Shown here: positions 9,269-17,326 of the stretch, piece by piece
How positions within the stretch are numbered: the stretch's first letter is position 1
Layout of the letters: each line of letters starts with the position of its first letter
Assembly: GCA_045531955.1 (NCBI GenBank)
Contig: JAZSFC010000024.1
Span: forward strand, 36,378 to 100,377
Origin: SIG299 sp045531955
Lineage (GTDB): Bacteria; Bacillota; Clostridia; Lachnospirales; Lachnospiraceae
Direction: 5' to 3'
Length of the DNA stretch: 64,000 bases
Position numbers and translations under genes: made by a program
Notes under the pieces: generated by a model
What the model was told of the DNA's origin: nothing
The model's database searches: none
Seen by the model: the letters and a program-made list of their open reading frames with translations, nothing else

Positions 9269-9883
9269 ATGAGAATGATGAGCATGCAGTCAAACAGCAT
9301 GGTCTATCACCGGCCGGAATGCAGATACGCCCGAAAAATTTACAAGAGAAACCGAATGCAGCTACCGTGGCAGGACGCAGAGTGGAAGGGCTACCGCCCG
9401 TGCAAATGCTGTAACACCATGAAGTTCTTGTACGGGCTGGAGCAGGATGCCATCGAAGCCTTTTGCAAGCAACAGCACAACATGGATGCGGACTTTGTAA
9501 ACAACGAAGTTTATGTCAGAACAGATGTGGGTTGTTGGAAAATTCACTACAAAGCCAAGGAGCAGAAGTTTATCCTGTTCCACAGAAATTATGTGAAGGG
9601 ACATATTGCACTGGAGGATGTGGAAAAGGTGCCGTATCACCGCCAGAGAGACATGCACGAGGCGGGCAGTATCATGCGAATGCTGCGGTACATACAGGGG
9701 CACGATGAGTTCCGCCAATTTGGTCCGGCAGACTACCGTCAGATGCCACGGCGTACCAGACAGCAACGCCACTACTACAATTCCGCAAAGCGCCTGCAGG
9801 AAAAGCGCACCGCACGCCGTCTGGATTCCCTGTTCCTGATGATTGAGAAAAAAGAAGGCATTAAGCAGTTGTCCATGTGTTAA
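9269..9883 (+). CDS. Cys/His-rich protein of unknown function
   Basis: A 204-residue protein from the ATG that follows GAAAGGAGC. The N-terminus has a likely zinc-binding module, YHRPECRYARKI then YRPCKCC (H-x-x-x-C ... C-x-C-C), which resembles the short module at the end of the lipoprotein at 12291-13727. The rest is basic and rich in Arg and Gln, ending in a run of basic residues. No enzyme motif is seen. It sits between the vWA and CpXC genes (20 nt to the latter). Confidence 0.7.
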   Translation: MRMMSMQSNSMVYHRPECRYARKIYKRNRMQLPWQDAEWKGYRPCKCCNTMKFLYGLEQDAIEAFCKQQHNMDADFVNNEVYVRTDVGCWKIHYKAKEQKFILFHRNYVKGHIALEDVEKVPYHRQRDMHEAGSIMRMLRYIQGHDEFRQFGPADYRQMPRRTRQQRHYYNSAKRLQEKRTARRLDSLFLMIEKKEGIKQLSMC

Positions 9884-9903
9884 GGAAGAAAAGGAGGCAT
9901 CAT

Positions 9904-10560
9904 ATGTCGCAGAAATCTAATAAAAAAATCACATGTCCCGATTGCGGGCAGGAAGCAGACTTCACCCTGTGGAGAAGTATCAACACTATGTTAGACCCGG
10001 AGATGAAAGAAAAGGTGAGAACCAGGGAGGCGTTCTCTTTTCGCTGCCCGGAATGCGGCAAGGTTGTAAATATAGATTACGGTTTTCTGTATCATCAAAT
10101 GGAAGACGAGATGATGATTTACTATGTATCCAGGGAGGAAGATGTTAAGCAGGTGTATGATATGTTCCGCGGAAACGGTAAAATGGCAGAGATAACGGAA
10201 GGAATGCCAAGTAATTACCTGTACCGGATTGTCCGGTCGCAAAATGACTTGCGGGAAAAACTGGCTATTTTTGACGCCGGCCTGGATGACCGGGTAATTG
10301 AACTGGCAAAGCTGTTTTATGCAGGCAAATATTTCAGTGAGCATCCGGAGGCTGAATCGGATGTGGTATACTTCCGCCCGGAGGAGATGGAACTTGTATT
10401 TTTTCGCGAGGGTAAACCGGTAGCAACCGGTTCCATGAGCAAAGATTTCTATGACATGGTTGCAGAGCAATATATAGCGGGGCGTCCGGCACTGCGGGAG
10501 GATGATATCATCATTGACATGGATTGGGCGTATAACGTGATCCGGGAGAAGACGGAGTGA
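9904..10560 (+). CDS. CpXC domain protein
   Basis: A 218-residue protein starting at the ATG 7 nt after AAGGAGG. The N-terminal zinc ribbon has paired cysteines, ITCPDCGQEADF and FRCPECGKVVNI, matching the CpXC family (Cys-Pro-x-Cys). The C-terminal part is acidic, with no catalytic motif that I recognise. CpXC proteins have no established function. The close spacing to the previous gene suggests one operon with it. Confidence 0.85.
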   Translation: MSQKSNKKITCPDCGQEADFTLWRSINTMLDPEMKEKVRTREAFSFRCPECGKVVNIDYGFLYHQMEDEMMIYYVSREEDVKQVYDMFRGNGKMAEITEGMPSNYLYRIVRSQNDLREKLAIFDAGLDDRVIELAKLFYAGKYFSEHPEAESDVVYFRPEEMELVFFREGKPVATGSMSKDFYDMVAEQYIAGRPALREDDIIIDMDWAYNVIREKTE

Positions 10561-10616
10561 GTTGAGGGAAAGCAGCGAAAGAAGGTAAAACATCGTCGAT
10601 GCGGTAGGAGGCAGCA

Positions 10617-10796
10617 ATGAGTAAACGTAATAGGCAAGGAAAATTAGGATGCGTATTTTGGCTTGCATTTTTAGTGTTGTTTATTATTATGATTTCTTCC
10701 GGTGTAAGTGCAAAAGCATTTTTTATCTGGGTTGGAATTTTTGTAGTTGTAATTGCAGTTGCGGTTTTGATACAGGAAAAACGGAAGAAAAAGTAG
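10617..10796 (+). CDS. Small two-span membrane protein, 59 residues
   Basis: The ATG follows GTAGGAGG by 5 nt. The peptide has a basic start (MSKRNRQGK), two hydrophobic segments (LGCVFWLAFLVLFIIMIS and AFFIWVGIFVVVIAVAVLI) and a basic tail (QEKRKKK). The positive-inside pattern suggests both ends are in the cytoplasm. No family is recognised. It is the last gene of the vWA-CpXC run, followed at once by a terminator. Confidence 0.65.
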   Translation: MSKRNRQGKLGCVFWLAFLVLFIIMISSGVSAKAFFIWVGIFVVVIAVAVLIQEKRKKK

Positions 10797-10806
10797 GACG
10801 AAGAGA

Positions 10807-10851
10807 AGCATTCCGGCAGATGGGAAGGAAACTTGTGCCGGAGTGCTTTTT
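10807..10851 (+). terminator. Rho-independent terminator
   Basis: A 12-bp stem AGCATTCCGGCA / TGCCGGAGTGCT (one G-T pair) with a long loop is followed by five T. It lies 10 nt after the stop codon of the small membrane protein. Confidence 0.8.
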
Positions 10852-10975
10852 GTGGTTAAAAATGGAAAAGTTTCGCGGGACATTACAGAAAAAGTGGGGA
10901 AGAAGTCAAAGAGAGATGGAAGGACTTCTGAAAGGACAAGAAAGTATTAGATTGTAAGATTAGTATCCTTTTTGT

Positions 10976-11004
10976 TTGCTTTTGCTAGAAAACTGGAATA
11001 TAAT
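10976..11004 (+). promoter_or_regulatory. Promoter of DUF1016 nuclease gene
   Basis: TTGCTT (10976-10981) and a consensus TATAAT (10999-11004) are 17 nt apart. This places transcription start near 11011, which argues against the TTG start at 10972 for the next gene. Confidence 0.65.
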
Positions 11005-11013
11005 AATAACTAT

Positions 11014-12048
11014 GTGAAAAGTGATGATATTTTAAAAGATATGTGCGGGACTATTGAATCTTCACGAAAGGCTGCTTACCAAGCGGTGAATACCGCACTT
11101 GTGCAGAGAAACTGGCTGATAGGATATCGTATTTCAGAGGAAGAATTACAAGGCGAAACAAGGGCAGAATATGGGCAGGAAGTTATTAAGAACATATCAA
11201 AAGAATTGACATCCATGTATGGAAAAGGCTATGCAAAGTCTAATCTTTACAGTTTCTATTCTTTTTATAAGACCTTCCCAAACATTTTCCAGACACTGTC
11301 TGGAAAATCTATGCCGTTGTTATCATGGTCGCATTATCAGATGTTGTTGCAGGTTAAAGATGCAGAAGCAAGAGAATGGTATGCAAAAGAAGCCACAGAA
11401 CAAACTTGGAGTGTTCGTACCCTTCAACGCAACATTTCTTCCCAGTACTACTATCGTATGCTTCAAACACAGCGACAGGACCTTGTAGAAAAGGAAATGA
11501 AGGAGCTGACTTCGGACTATCAGAATGATAAGTATGAGTTCATTAAGAATCCGGTAATTGCAGAGTTTTTAGGTTTTTCTCAGGATGCCGATTTTACAGA
11601 GAGCGGTCTTGAAAAGAGCATTCTTTCAAATTTACAGAAGTTTCTTATGGAACTTGGAAAGGGCTATGCTTTTGTTGCAAGACAGCAGCATATTCATACG
11701 GAAAAGCAGGATTATTATATTGACCTTGTGTTTTACAACTACATTTTGAAGTGCTTTGTTTTAATTGATTTGAAGATGGAGAAGATTTCTCATCAGGATG
11801 TAGGACAGATGGATATGTATATCCGGATGTATGATGATTTAAAGCGCAATGAAGGAGATAATCCGACTATTGGCATTGTGCTTTGCGCGGATACGGATGA
11901 GGACATTACACGCTATTCTGTTATGCATGGAAATGAACAGTTATTTGCTTCGAAATACAAGTTATATTTGCCTACGGAAGAAGAATTAAAGGCTGAGATT
12001 AAAGCGCAGAAAGCAATGTTTTATTTGCAACAGCAAGAGAAAAAGTGA
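11014..12048 (+). CDS. DUF1016 / YhcG-like PD-(D/E)XK nuclease family protein
   Basis: About 344 residues. The N-terminal DUF1016 helical region holds AAYQAVNTALVQRNWLIG. The C-terminal YhcG-type nuclease domain includes KQDYYIDLVFYNYILKCFV then IDLKMEK, giving the D...(D/E)xK catalytic pattern. No start has a good ribosome site: I chose GTG 11014, which gives the usual distance to the AVN motif, while ATG 11041 is also possible. Members often accompany restriction or mobile genes; here it stands alone, with promoter evidence of its own. Confidence 0.88.
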   Translation: MKSDDILKDMCGTIESSRKAAYQAVNTALVQRNWLIGYRISEEELQGETRAEYGQEVIKNISKELTSMYGKGYAKSNLYSFYSFYKTFPNIFQTLSGKSMPLLSWSHYQMLLQVKDAEAREWYAKEATEQTWSVRTLQRNISSQYYYRMLQTQRQDLVEKEMKELTSDYQNDKYEFIKNPVIAEFLGFSQDADFTESGLEKSILSNLQKFLMELGKGYAFVARQQHIHTEKQDYYIDLVFYNYILKCFVLIDLKMEKISHQDVGQMDMYIRMYDDLKRNEGDNPTIGIVLCADTDEDITRYSVMHGNEQLFASKYKLYLPTEEELKAEIKAQKAMFYLQQQEKK

Positions 12049-12082
12049 GCGATAAAATGAGTGATAATTTACGAATAAAAGA

Positions 12083-12111
12083 TTGAAAAAATAAAAGCCA
12101 TATGCTATAAT
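12083..12111 (+). promoter_or_regulatory. Promoter of structured leader RNA
   Basis: TTGAAA (12083-12088) and TATAAT (12106-12111) are 17 nt apart; transcription would start near 12118 and run into the folded region below. Confidence 0.75.
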
Positions 12112-12117
12112 CAAGAC

Positions 12118-12254
12118 ATAAAAGGAGCAACCGCCACACAAGGTGGTTAGCCTCGAAAAGTTAAGTTTATGATAAACTCACCTAATACCCGCTAAGTACA
12201 TAGGTGAGTTTATTTATTCTTGACAATCAAAAAGTGCGAGCATTCGCACTTTTT
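12118..12254 (+). ncRNA. Structured leader or small RNA ending in a terminator
   Basis: Three elements follow the promoter. Hairpin 1 is AACCGCC (12129-12135) with GGTGGTT (12142-12148). TAAACT at 12173-12178 can then pair either backward with AGTTTA (12164-12169) or forward as part of TAAACTCACCT with AGGTGAGTTTA (12202-12212). A terminator AAAAGTGCGA / TCGCACTTTT lies at 12229-12254. The only short ORF inside is eight codons. The lipoprotein gene starts 37 nt later, so this is either an attenuator-type leader or an independent small RNA such as a type I antitoxin. I do not match it to a named class. Confidence 0.5.
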
Positions 12255-12290
12255 GTTGTATTCGCTTGTTGTTAAATACGGAGTTAAACA

Positions 12291-13727
12291 ATGAAAAGAA
12301 AAGTCACTCAATTTATCTATATATGTATGTTGTTATTAGGCTTATCCGCCTGCACATCTCCATCTACCGTACCAGATAATTCAGGAATAGAGGCAACAAT
12401 AACGGCTACGCCAACCATGGCACCAACGGCAACAAATGCTCCAACGGCAACGCCAATCGGGCAACCGTCTGTTTCAACCATCACCCTCGTTCCAACCGTA
12501 ACACCTCTCCCGACATCGGAGCCGCTACCAACCATAACCTGGGTACCAACCGTAACGCCAATTGCAACCTTGGCACCGACGAGTTCTCCTACTCCTGCGC
12601 CTACTGCAACCTTGGCTCCTACGAGTACCCCAACCCCTCTGCCTACGCAACCTCCGGCAGAGTCATCCACCTTCTCCCTCACCTACCTCGACGTGGGGCA
12701 AGGCGATGCGGCAATCATTTCTTGTGACGGACATTATATGCTCATCGATGGTGGTGACAGCAGCTGTTCGGATGAGATGTATTCCTACCTAAAGCGGAAC
12801 AGAATTTCCTACCTGGACATCGTTGTAGCGTCCCATGCCCATGTGGACCATGTAGGCGGCTTGTCCGGTGCGCTAAATTACGCCAAGGCAGGGCTGATAC
12901 TTTGTCCGGTAACTGAATATGACACGGACGCATTCCGTGATTTTGTAAAATATGCGAAGAAAAACGGACCGGGTATTACGGTGCCGAAGAAAAGAGATAC
13001 CTATGCCCTGGGCAGCGCTACAGTTACTATTTTGGGACTTAATGCGGGAGAAGGAAATGATTCTTCCATTATTTTGAGTGTCACCTATCAGGACCGGGTG
13101 TTCCTGTTCACCGGGGATGCGGAGCGAGAGGCGGAGCAGGCAGTGCTTGCGGACTGTCCGGAACTTCTGACAGCCTACGGGTTAAAGGTTGGGCATCACG
13201 GAAGTGCAGATGCTACTACTTATCCGTTCCTGCGTGAAATCATGCCTACGATAGCAGTGATTTCCTGCGGCGCGGGCAATCCTTACGGCCATCCGACGGA
13301 CAATACATTAAGTCGTTTGCGGGATGCGGAAGTCACCGTGTACCGTACCGACCTGCATGGTGATATCACCATCGGTTTTGACGGCAATGAGTGGTCGGTT
13401 ACTACGGAAAAGACAGCCTCCGAAGAGGATGTGTTCACTCCAGGTAAGGATTTCAATTTTACAGGCCAGGGTTCCGGAGATGATAGCAGCAATATCGGCA
13501 GCAGCGATGATGTTACCCGTGGTGACGGCAGTGATAACGGCAATGAAGATAACAGCAATACTACCGGCATGGACTATATCGCTAACAAAAACACGAAGAA
13601 ATTTCATTATCCGGGTTGTAAGAGCGTCAAGCAGATGAGTGAGAAAAATAAGAAATTTTTCTACGATGTTACCAGGGATTATATGATAGAGCAGGGGTAT
13701 GACCCTTGCGGAAACTGCGATCCGTGA
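12291..13727 (+). CDS. ComEC-like metallo-beta-lactamase-fold lipoprotein
   Basis: This 478-residue protein has a lipoprotein signal (lipobox LSAC, Cys about 21) and a long Thr/Pro/Ala linker to about 125. The metallo-beta-lactamase-fold domain resembles the C-terminal part of ComEC, with the metal motif SHAHVDHVGG and later FTGDAE and VGHHGS. A polar Ser/Asp/Gly stretch leads to a small Cys module, FHYPGCKSVKQM then YDPCGNCDP. It is probably an extracellular, lipid-anchored hydrolase for phosphodiesters such as DNA (inference from fold). It may be controlled by the folded leader upstream. The Cys module recalls the protein at 9269-9883. Confidence 0.9.
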   Translation: MKRKVTQFIYICMLLLGLSACTSPSTVPDNSGIEATITATPTMAPTATNAPTATPIGQPSVSTITLVPTVTPLPTSEPLPTITWVPTVTPIATLAPTSSPTPAPTATLAPTSTPTPLPTQPPAESSTFSLTYLDVGQGDAAIISCDGHYMLIDGGDSSCSDEMYSYLKRNRISYLDIVVASHAHVDHVGGLSGALNYAKAGLILCPVTEYDTDAFRDFVKYAKKNGPGITVPKKRDTYALGSATVTILGLNAGEGNDSSIILSVTYQDRVFLFTGDAEREAEQAVLADCPELLTAYGLKVGHHGSADATTYPFLREIMPTIAVISCGAGNPYGHPTDNTLSRLRDAEVTVYRTDLHGDITIGFDGNEWSVTTEKTASEEDVFTPGKDFNFTGQGSGDDSSNIGSSDDVTRGDGSDNGNEDNSNTTGMDYIANKNTKKFHYPGCKSVKQMSEKNKKFFYDVTRDYMIEQGYDPCGNCDP

Positions 13728-13764
13728 GAAATGATTATAAAATCAAAATAAAAAACAAAAGGAA

Positions 13765-13814
13765 CCCTTCTTATTTTGAATTGCATTGACAAATCAAAAT
13801 AAGAAGGGTATTAT
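13765..13814 (+). promoter_or_regulatory. Promoter with perfect 15-bp inverted repeat (operator)
   Basis: Consensus -35 TTGACA (13786-13791) and -10 TATTAT (13809-13814) are 17 nt apart. The arms CCCTTCTTATTTTGA (13765-13779) and TCAAAATAAGAAGGG (13794-13808) are exact reverse complements. The right arm fills the spacer and the left arm sits upstream of the -35. A bound dimer would block polymerase. The Fic protein downstream ends in a winged helix, so self-repression is likely. Confidence 0.75.
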
Positions 13815-13846
13815 TATAGTGTAATTTTGATTTGGAGGCGATGTTT

Positions 13847-14980
13847 ATGCAAAGAGCAGGAGAATATATAAGCAATTTAAGCGGTGAAGCAATGTATAAA
13901 TCTTTTAGACCTACACCATTGCCACCTGAAATTGATATAGATAGTGAAATGGTTTCTCTTTTGACAGGTGCAACCAAGGCATTGACAACATTAGATACGC
14001 TATCTTCATATATTCCAAATATGAACTTATTTGTGTCAATGTATGTTCGTAAAGAAGCCTTATTATCATCACAAATCGAAGGTACACAAGCAACTCTTGA
14101 AGATGTTTTGGATCCGCTGATTGAAAAGAACGCTAATCAAAATGTGGCGGATGTTGTGAATTATATTAAAGCAACAGAGTTTGCTCTTGAACGAATGAAG
14201 ACACTTCCGCTTTGTAACAGGTTGATTAAGGAAACACACGGAGTTTTAATGTCCGGTGTCCGGGGACAGGAAAAAAGTCCGGGTGAGTTTAGAATATCTC
14301 AAAACTGGATTGGTGCTGCAGGCTCCTCTATTAAAAATGCACGATACATTCCGCCGAATCCGGAAGATATGATAAATGCCATGTCTGATTTGGAAAAGTA
14401 TATCAATTCCGATGATTCTATGGATTTGCTTATTCAAGTAGCGCTGCTTCATTATCAATTTGAAACTATTCATCCATTTCTTGATGGCAATGGTCGTGTT
14501 GGCAGACTTTTAATCACTTTATTTCTGATGGAGAAAAAAGTATTAAATTCCCCGGCGCTGTATATATCGTATTATCTCAAAAAAAACCGTATCGAGTATT
14601 ACGACCGCATGAGCGAAGTGCGCAATAAAGATAATTACGAGCAGTGGATCAAATTTTTCTTAAATGCTATAAAAGAATCTGCGGAGGAATCAGTTGATAC
14701 AATCAAAAAACTCTCAGCGCTTCATGAAGTAAACATTGAAAAGATAAATGCTATGGGTAGAGCTGCAAAGAATGCCCGAGCCGTTTTTGATTACCTTGAG
14801 CAAAACCCGATTATTGATATTGGAAAAACAGCGAGAGAATTAAATCTTGCCTTTAGTACGGTGTCACTTGCGGTAAGCAGACTTGTGGACTCGGGAATTT
14901 TGATTCAAACCAATAACGCAAATCGTAATCGTGTATTTGCATATGAGGAGTATCTTACAATACTTCGAAAAGACACATAA
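13847..14980 (+). CDS. Fic-domain protein with C-terminal winged helix
   Basis: About 377 residues from the ATG 8 nt after GGAGG; two earlier in-frame starts are too close to or inside that site. The inhibitory motif of class II Fic proteins is intact (SSQIEG), and the active site is HPFLDGNGRVGR. The C-terminus (about 300-370) is a MarR/winged-helix-like domain (IGKTARELNLAFSTVSLAVSRLVDSGILI). Family role: nucleotidyl transfer to protein hydroxyls, kept off by the inhibitory helix. The perfect inverted repeat over its promoter suggests it regulates itself through that domain. Confidence 0.93.
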   Translation: MQRAGEYISNLSGEAMYKSFRPTPLPPEIDIDSEMVSLLTGATKALTTLDTLSSYIPNMNLFVSMYVRKEALLSSQIEGTQATLEDVLDPLIEKNANQNVADVVNYIKATEFALERMKTLPLCNRLIKETHGVLMSGVRGQEKSPGEFRISQNWIGAAGSSIKNARYIPPNPEDMINAMSDLEKYINSDDSMDLLIQVALLHYQFETIHPFLDGNGRVGRLLITLFLMEKKVLNSPALYISYYLKKNRIEYYDRMSEVRNKDNYEQWIKFFLNAIKESAEESVDTIKKLSALHEVNIEKINAMGRAAKNARAVFDYLEQNPIIDIGKTARELNLAFSTVSLAVSRLVDSGILIQTNNANRNRVFAYEEYLTILRKDT

Positions 14981-15000
14981 CAAAGAATAAAGGAGCCTCC

Positions 15001-15762
15001 ATGACCTTCCCTCTTACCATCACCCGCAAAAAAATAAAGAACATGTACCTTCGTGTTCACCCGGATGGCACTGTTACCGTATCTGCGCCAAAACGTCTTT
15101 CCGATAAGGCAATCTGTGAGTTTGTAAATTCCAAAGCCGACTGGATAGCGGCGCAGCTGAAAAAAATAGAGGAAAGAAAAGGGGCAGGGCAGCAGGCCGG
15201 TATAAAGCAGTCGGCAGAACCTACTTATCTTTCCGGAGAAATACATTATTACTGGGGATGCCCATGCAAGCTCTTGGTGGAAGAAACTACAGGAAAAAGT
15301 CAAGTGGAATTTGTAGAAAATCCGCACTTTGGTGAGGAGGTCTCACCGGAGAAAAGTGTGCAAGCTCAAAATGACAACTCCATCTTCGGTATTCTTTATA
15401 TGCATGCCCCTACCAACAGTACCATGGAGCAGCGGAAGCAGTTGCTGAATGAGTTCTACCGCAAAAAACTGAAGCTGGTGATTCCGGAACTGATGGAGAA
15501 GTATGCCGCTATCGTGGGCAAGGCGCCTGTAGAATGGCGTATCCGCGACATGAAAACCCGCTGGGGTACCTGCAATACCAAGGACAAACGTATCTGGCTG
15601 TCCCTGCATTTGGCGAAAAAGCATCCGGATTGCTTGGAATATGTTATTGCCCATGAATTGACCCACCTGCATGTGCCAAACCACAGCAAGGAGTTCTGGG
15701 CGCGGATGGATGTATATTATCCGGAGTGGAAAGAGGTCCGCAAATTGTTAAACGAAAGATAA
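15001..15762 (+). CDS. YgjP/DUF45-family zinc metallopeptidase-like protein
   Basis: This 253-residue protein has the family's C-terminal metal site HELTHLHVPNHSKEFW (HExxH plus a third His), preceded by the typical MKTRWGTCN. It begins 3 nt after a GGAGCC site that overlaps the end of the Fic leader, 20 nt behind the Fic stop, so it may be co-transcribed. There is no signal peptide. The activity of YgjP-like proteins is not well defined. Confidence 0.9.
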   Translation: MTFPLTITRKKIKNMYLRVHPDGTVTVSAPKRLSDKAICEFVNSKADWIAAQLKKIEERKGAGQQAGIKQSAEPTYLSGEIHYYWGCPCKLLVEETTGKSQVEFVENPHFGEEVSPEKSVQAQNDNSIFGILYMHAPTNSTMEQRKQLLNEFYRKKLKLVIPELMEKYAAIVGKAPVEWRIRDMKTRWGTCNTKDKRIWLSLHLAKKHPDCLEYVIAHELTHLHVPNHSKEFWARMDVYYPEWKEVRKLLNER

Positions 15763-15787
15763 GTGAGCCCAAACAAAGGAGAATTGT

Positions 15788-16768
15788 ATGGAAAATAAAA
15801 TCCAATTAGTAAAAAACGCCATGTTGGCGGTACAGCGTTATCCGTGGGAGCAGGGCGTATGTGCCCAAGCGGTATGGGAGCTTGGCGATGTTGCCACAGC
15901 GGTTGCTATGGCACATGATGCGGTGCTTCGGCAGAAGGAAGACGGACGTCTGGCGGTGATTAACGATAATATTGCAGTCACCGACCCGGCGGCAAACGGC
16001 GAGGTGGTTTGGCGTGCCTACGAGATTACAGGAAATGAGTTTTACAAGGCGGCCGCGGAGCGGATGCTTGCATTTTTGATGGAGCGTGCACCAAGAACCG
16101 ACAAAGGCATCATCTGCCACAATGAAATCAGTTTTTATGAGGGCTTTTCCGCGGACCAGATTTGGGTGGATTCCGTTTACATGGCGCCGCCGTTTCTGGC
16201 AGTCATGGGCGAACTTGATGAGGCGGTAAAGCAGATAGAAGGATGTTTCGACTATTTACGGGATGAAGAAACCGGCTTGTTATTCCACATTTATGACCCG
16301 GGCACAGAGCGGTTTGTGCGTAGAAAGCTTTGGGCTACTGGCAATGGCTGGGCGCTACTTGGTATTGCCCGTGTTATCGAAATTGCCAATGAAAAGGGTA
16401 GAAAAGATATCGTAGAATCCCTTGTTAAGCGTGGAACGGCGCTTCTTAACAGTATGTTAAAGTACCAGCTTTCCGATGGCCGCTTTCACGATATTCTCAA
16501 CGAGAAAGACAGTTTTGTAGAGGGCACCGCGGCAATGATGATGGCAGCAGCCATTTACCGTGGTGTGTGGGCTGGCTGGATTTCCGATGATTACATGTTC
16601 CATGCGGATTTGGTATATGGCAATATGCCCAAATACATCGATGAGTATGGCATCATCCACGAAGTTTGCGGATGCCCGGATTTTGTGTCCTGCGGAACTT
16701 CTGCAGAGTCCATGGCAAGTTTTCTTATGATGGAAGCGTGGCACAAGAAGCTGGAAGAAAAGAACTAA
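15788..16768 (+). CDS. Unsaturated glucuronyl/rhamnogalacturonyl hydrolase (GH88/GH105)
   Basis: This 326-residue protein has the six-hairpin (alpha/alpha)6 repeat pattern. The Trp-Val-Asp signature QIWVDSVYMAPPFLAV holds the likely catalytic Asp of the YteR/YesR family. Length is close to those enzymes, and there is no signal peptide, so it is cytosolic. By family it hydrates and releases the terminal unsaturated uronic acid from pectin or rhamnogalacturonan oligosaccharides made by lyases. This fits the PL26-like lyase and KdgF at 26-29 kb. The start follows AAAGGAG at 7 nt. Confidence 0.9.
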   Translation: MENKIQLVKNAMLAVQRYPWEQGVCAQAVWELGDVATAVAMAHDAVLRQKEDGRLAVINDNIAVTDPAANGEVVWRAYEITGNEFYKAAAERMLAFLMERAPRTDKGIICHNEISFYEGFSADQIWVDSVYMAPPFLAVMGELDEAVKQIEGCFDYLRDEETGLLFHIYDPGTERFVRRKLWATGNGWALLGIARVIEIANEKGRKDIVESLVKRGTALLNSMLKYQLSDGRFHDILNEKDSFVEGTAAMMMAAAIYRGVWAGWISDDYMFHADLVYGNMPKYIDEYGIIHEVCGCPDFVSCGTSAESMASFLMMEAWHKKLEEKN

Positions 16769-16775
16769 ATTAGAA

Positions 16776-16801
16776 AAGCGGCTGGAAGATTCCGGCCGCT
16801 T
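16776..16801. terminator. Bidirectional terminator between convergent genes
   Basis: An 11-bp stem AAGCGGCTGGA / TCCGGCCGCTT is flanked by A-rich and T-rich sequence, so it can serve the GH88/105 gene and the oppositely oriented MerR gene. Confidence 0.8.
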
Positions 16802-16804
16802 ATT

Positions 16805-17206
16805 TTATACTTCCTCCCAGTTTGGCCATTCCCTGTTTTCCGTGATGGCATTTTTTATTCCGTTATAAAATCGTACTTTGTGCTGAATATGGGCAAGTTC
16901 TTTTTGCAACACCGCAATTTGTTCTTCGATGTCTGCTTCATGCTCCGTCACCAGTGCAATAATATCGTCGATGTGGCAGGGAATATTTTCGTCGTAGCGG
17001 AAAAACTCCTGCATCTTGGCAATGGGCATGCCGGTATTTTTAAAGCACTGGATGGCGTTTAAGCGTGCCAGGTGGCAATCGTTGTAGATACGGTTTTTGC
17101 CCTCCCGCTTGACGTCGGTCAGCAGGCCGATTTCTTCGTAGTAGCGCAGGGTGGAAGCGGTGTTTCCTGTAAGGCGGGAAAGCTCCCGGATAGTGTAATT
17201 TGGCAT
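16805..17206 (-). CDS. MerR-family transcriptional regulator
   Basis: This 133-residue protein starts with the MerR winged helix (YTIRELSRLTGNTASTLRYYEEIGLL), followed by a dimerising coiled coil (about 80-115). One Cys (PCHIDD) lies at the junction. It is divergent from an aldo-keto reductase, and the shared interval contains a classic 19-bp-spacer promoter with an 18-bp palindrome. This is the layout in which MerR proteins untwist and activate the target promoter. The inducer is unknown; carbonyl or oxidative stress would fit the neighbour. Confidence 0.93.
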   Translation of the reverse strand: MPNYTIRELSRLTGNTASTLRYYEEIGLLTDVKREGKNRIYNDCHLARLNAIQCFKNTGMPIAKMQEFFRYDENIPCHIDDIIALVTEHEADIEEQIAVLQKELAHIQHKVRFYNGIKNAITENREWPNWEEV

Positions 17207-17240
17207 GGTAAAAATCCTTTCGTTTCGGCAAATATTTTTC

Positions 17241-17271
17241 TTGACTTCAAGTATACTTGAAGTGTTACGAT
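17241..17271 (+). promoter_or_regulatory. MerR-type promoter with 19-bp spacer and palindrome
   Basis: -35 TTGACT (17241-17246) and -10 TACGAT (17266-17271) are separated by 19 nt, the abnormal spacing of MerR-activated promoters. The spacer is occupied by the perfect palindrome CTTCAAGTATACTTGAAG (17245-17262). It drives the reductase gene and probably also controls the divergent regulator. Confidence 0.88.
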
Positions 17272-17326
17272 TTGTACAGAGTAAAGGTTAATAGAAAAAC
17301 AGTATATGGAAAGGAGCTATATTACC

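Noticed and set aside
10649..10957. Plus-strand frame of about 102 codons across the small membrane protein and terminator
   Set aside because: It overlaps a better supported 59-residue gene, runs through a terminator hairpin and has no ribosome site.
12317..12682. Minus-strand frame rich in Val and Gly over the lipoprotein linker
   Set aside because: It is the reverse reading of the Thr/Pro repeat codons; composition explains it.
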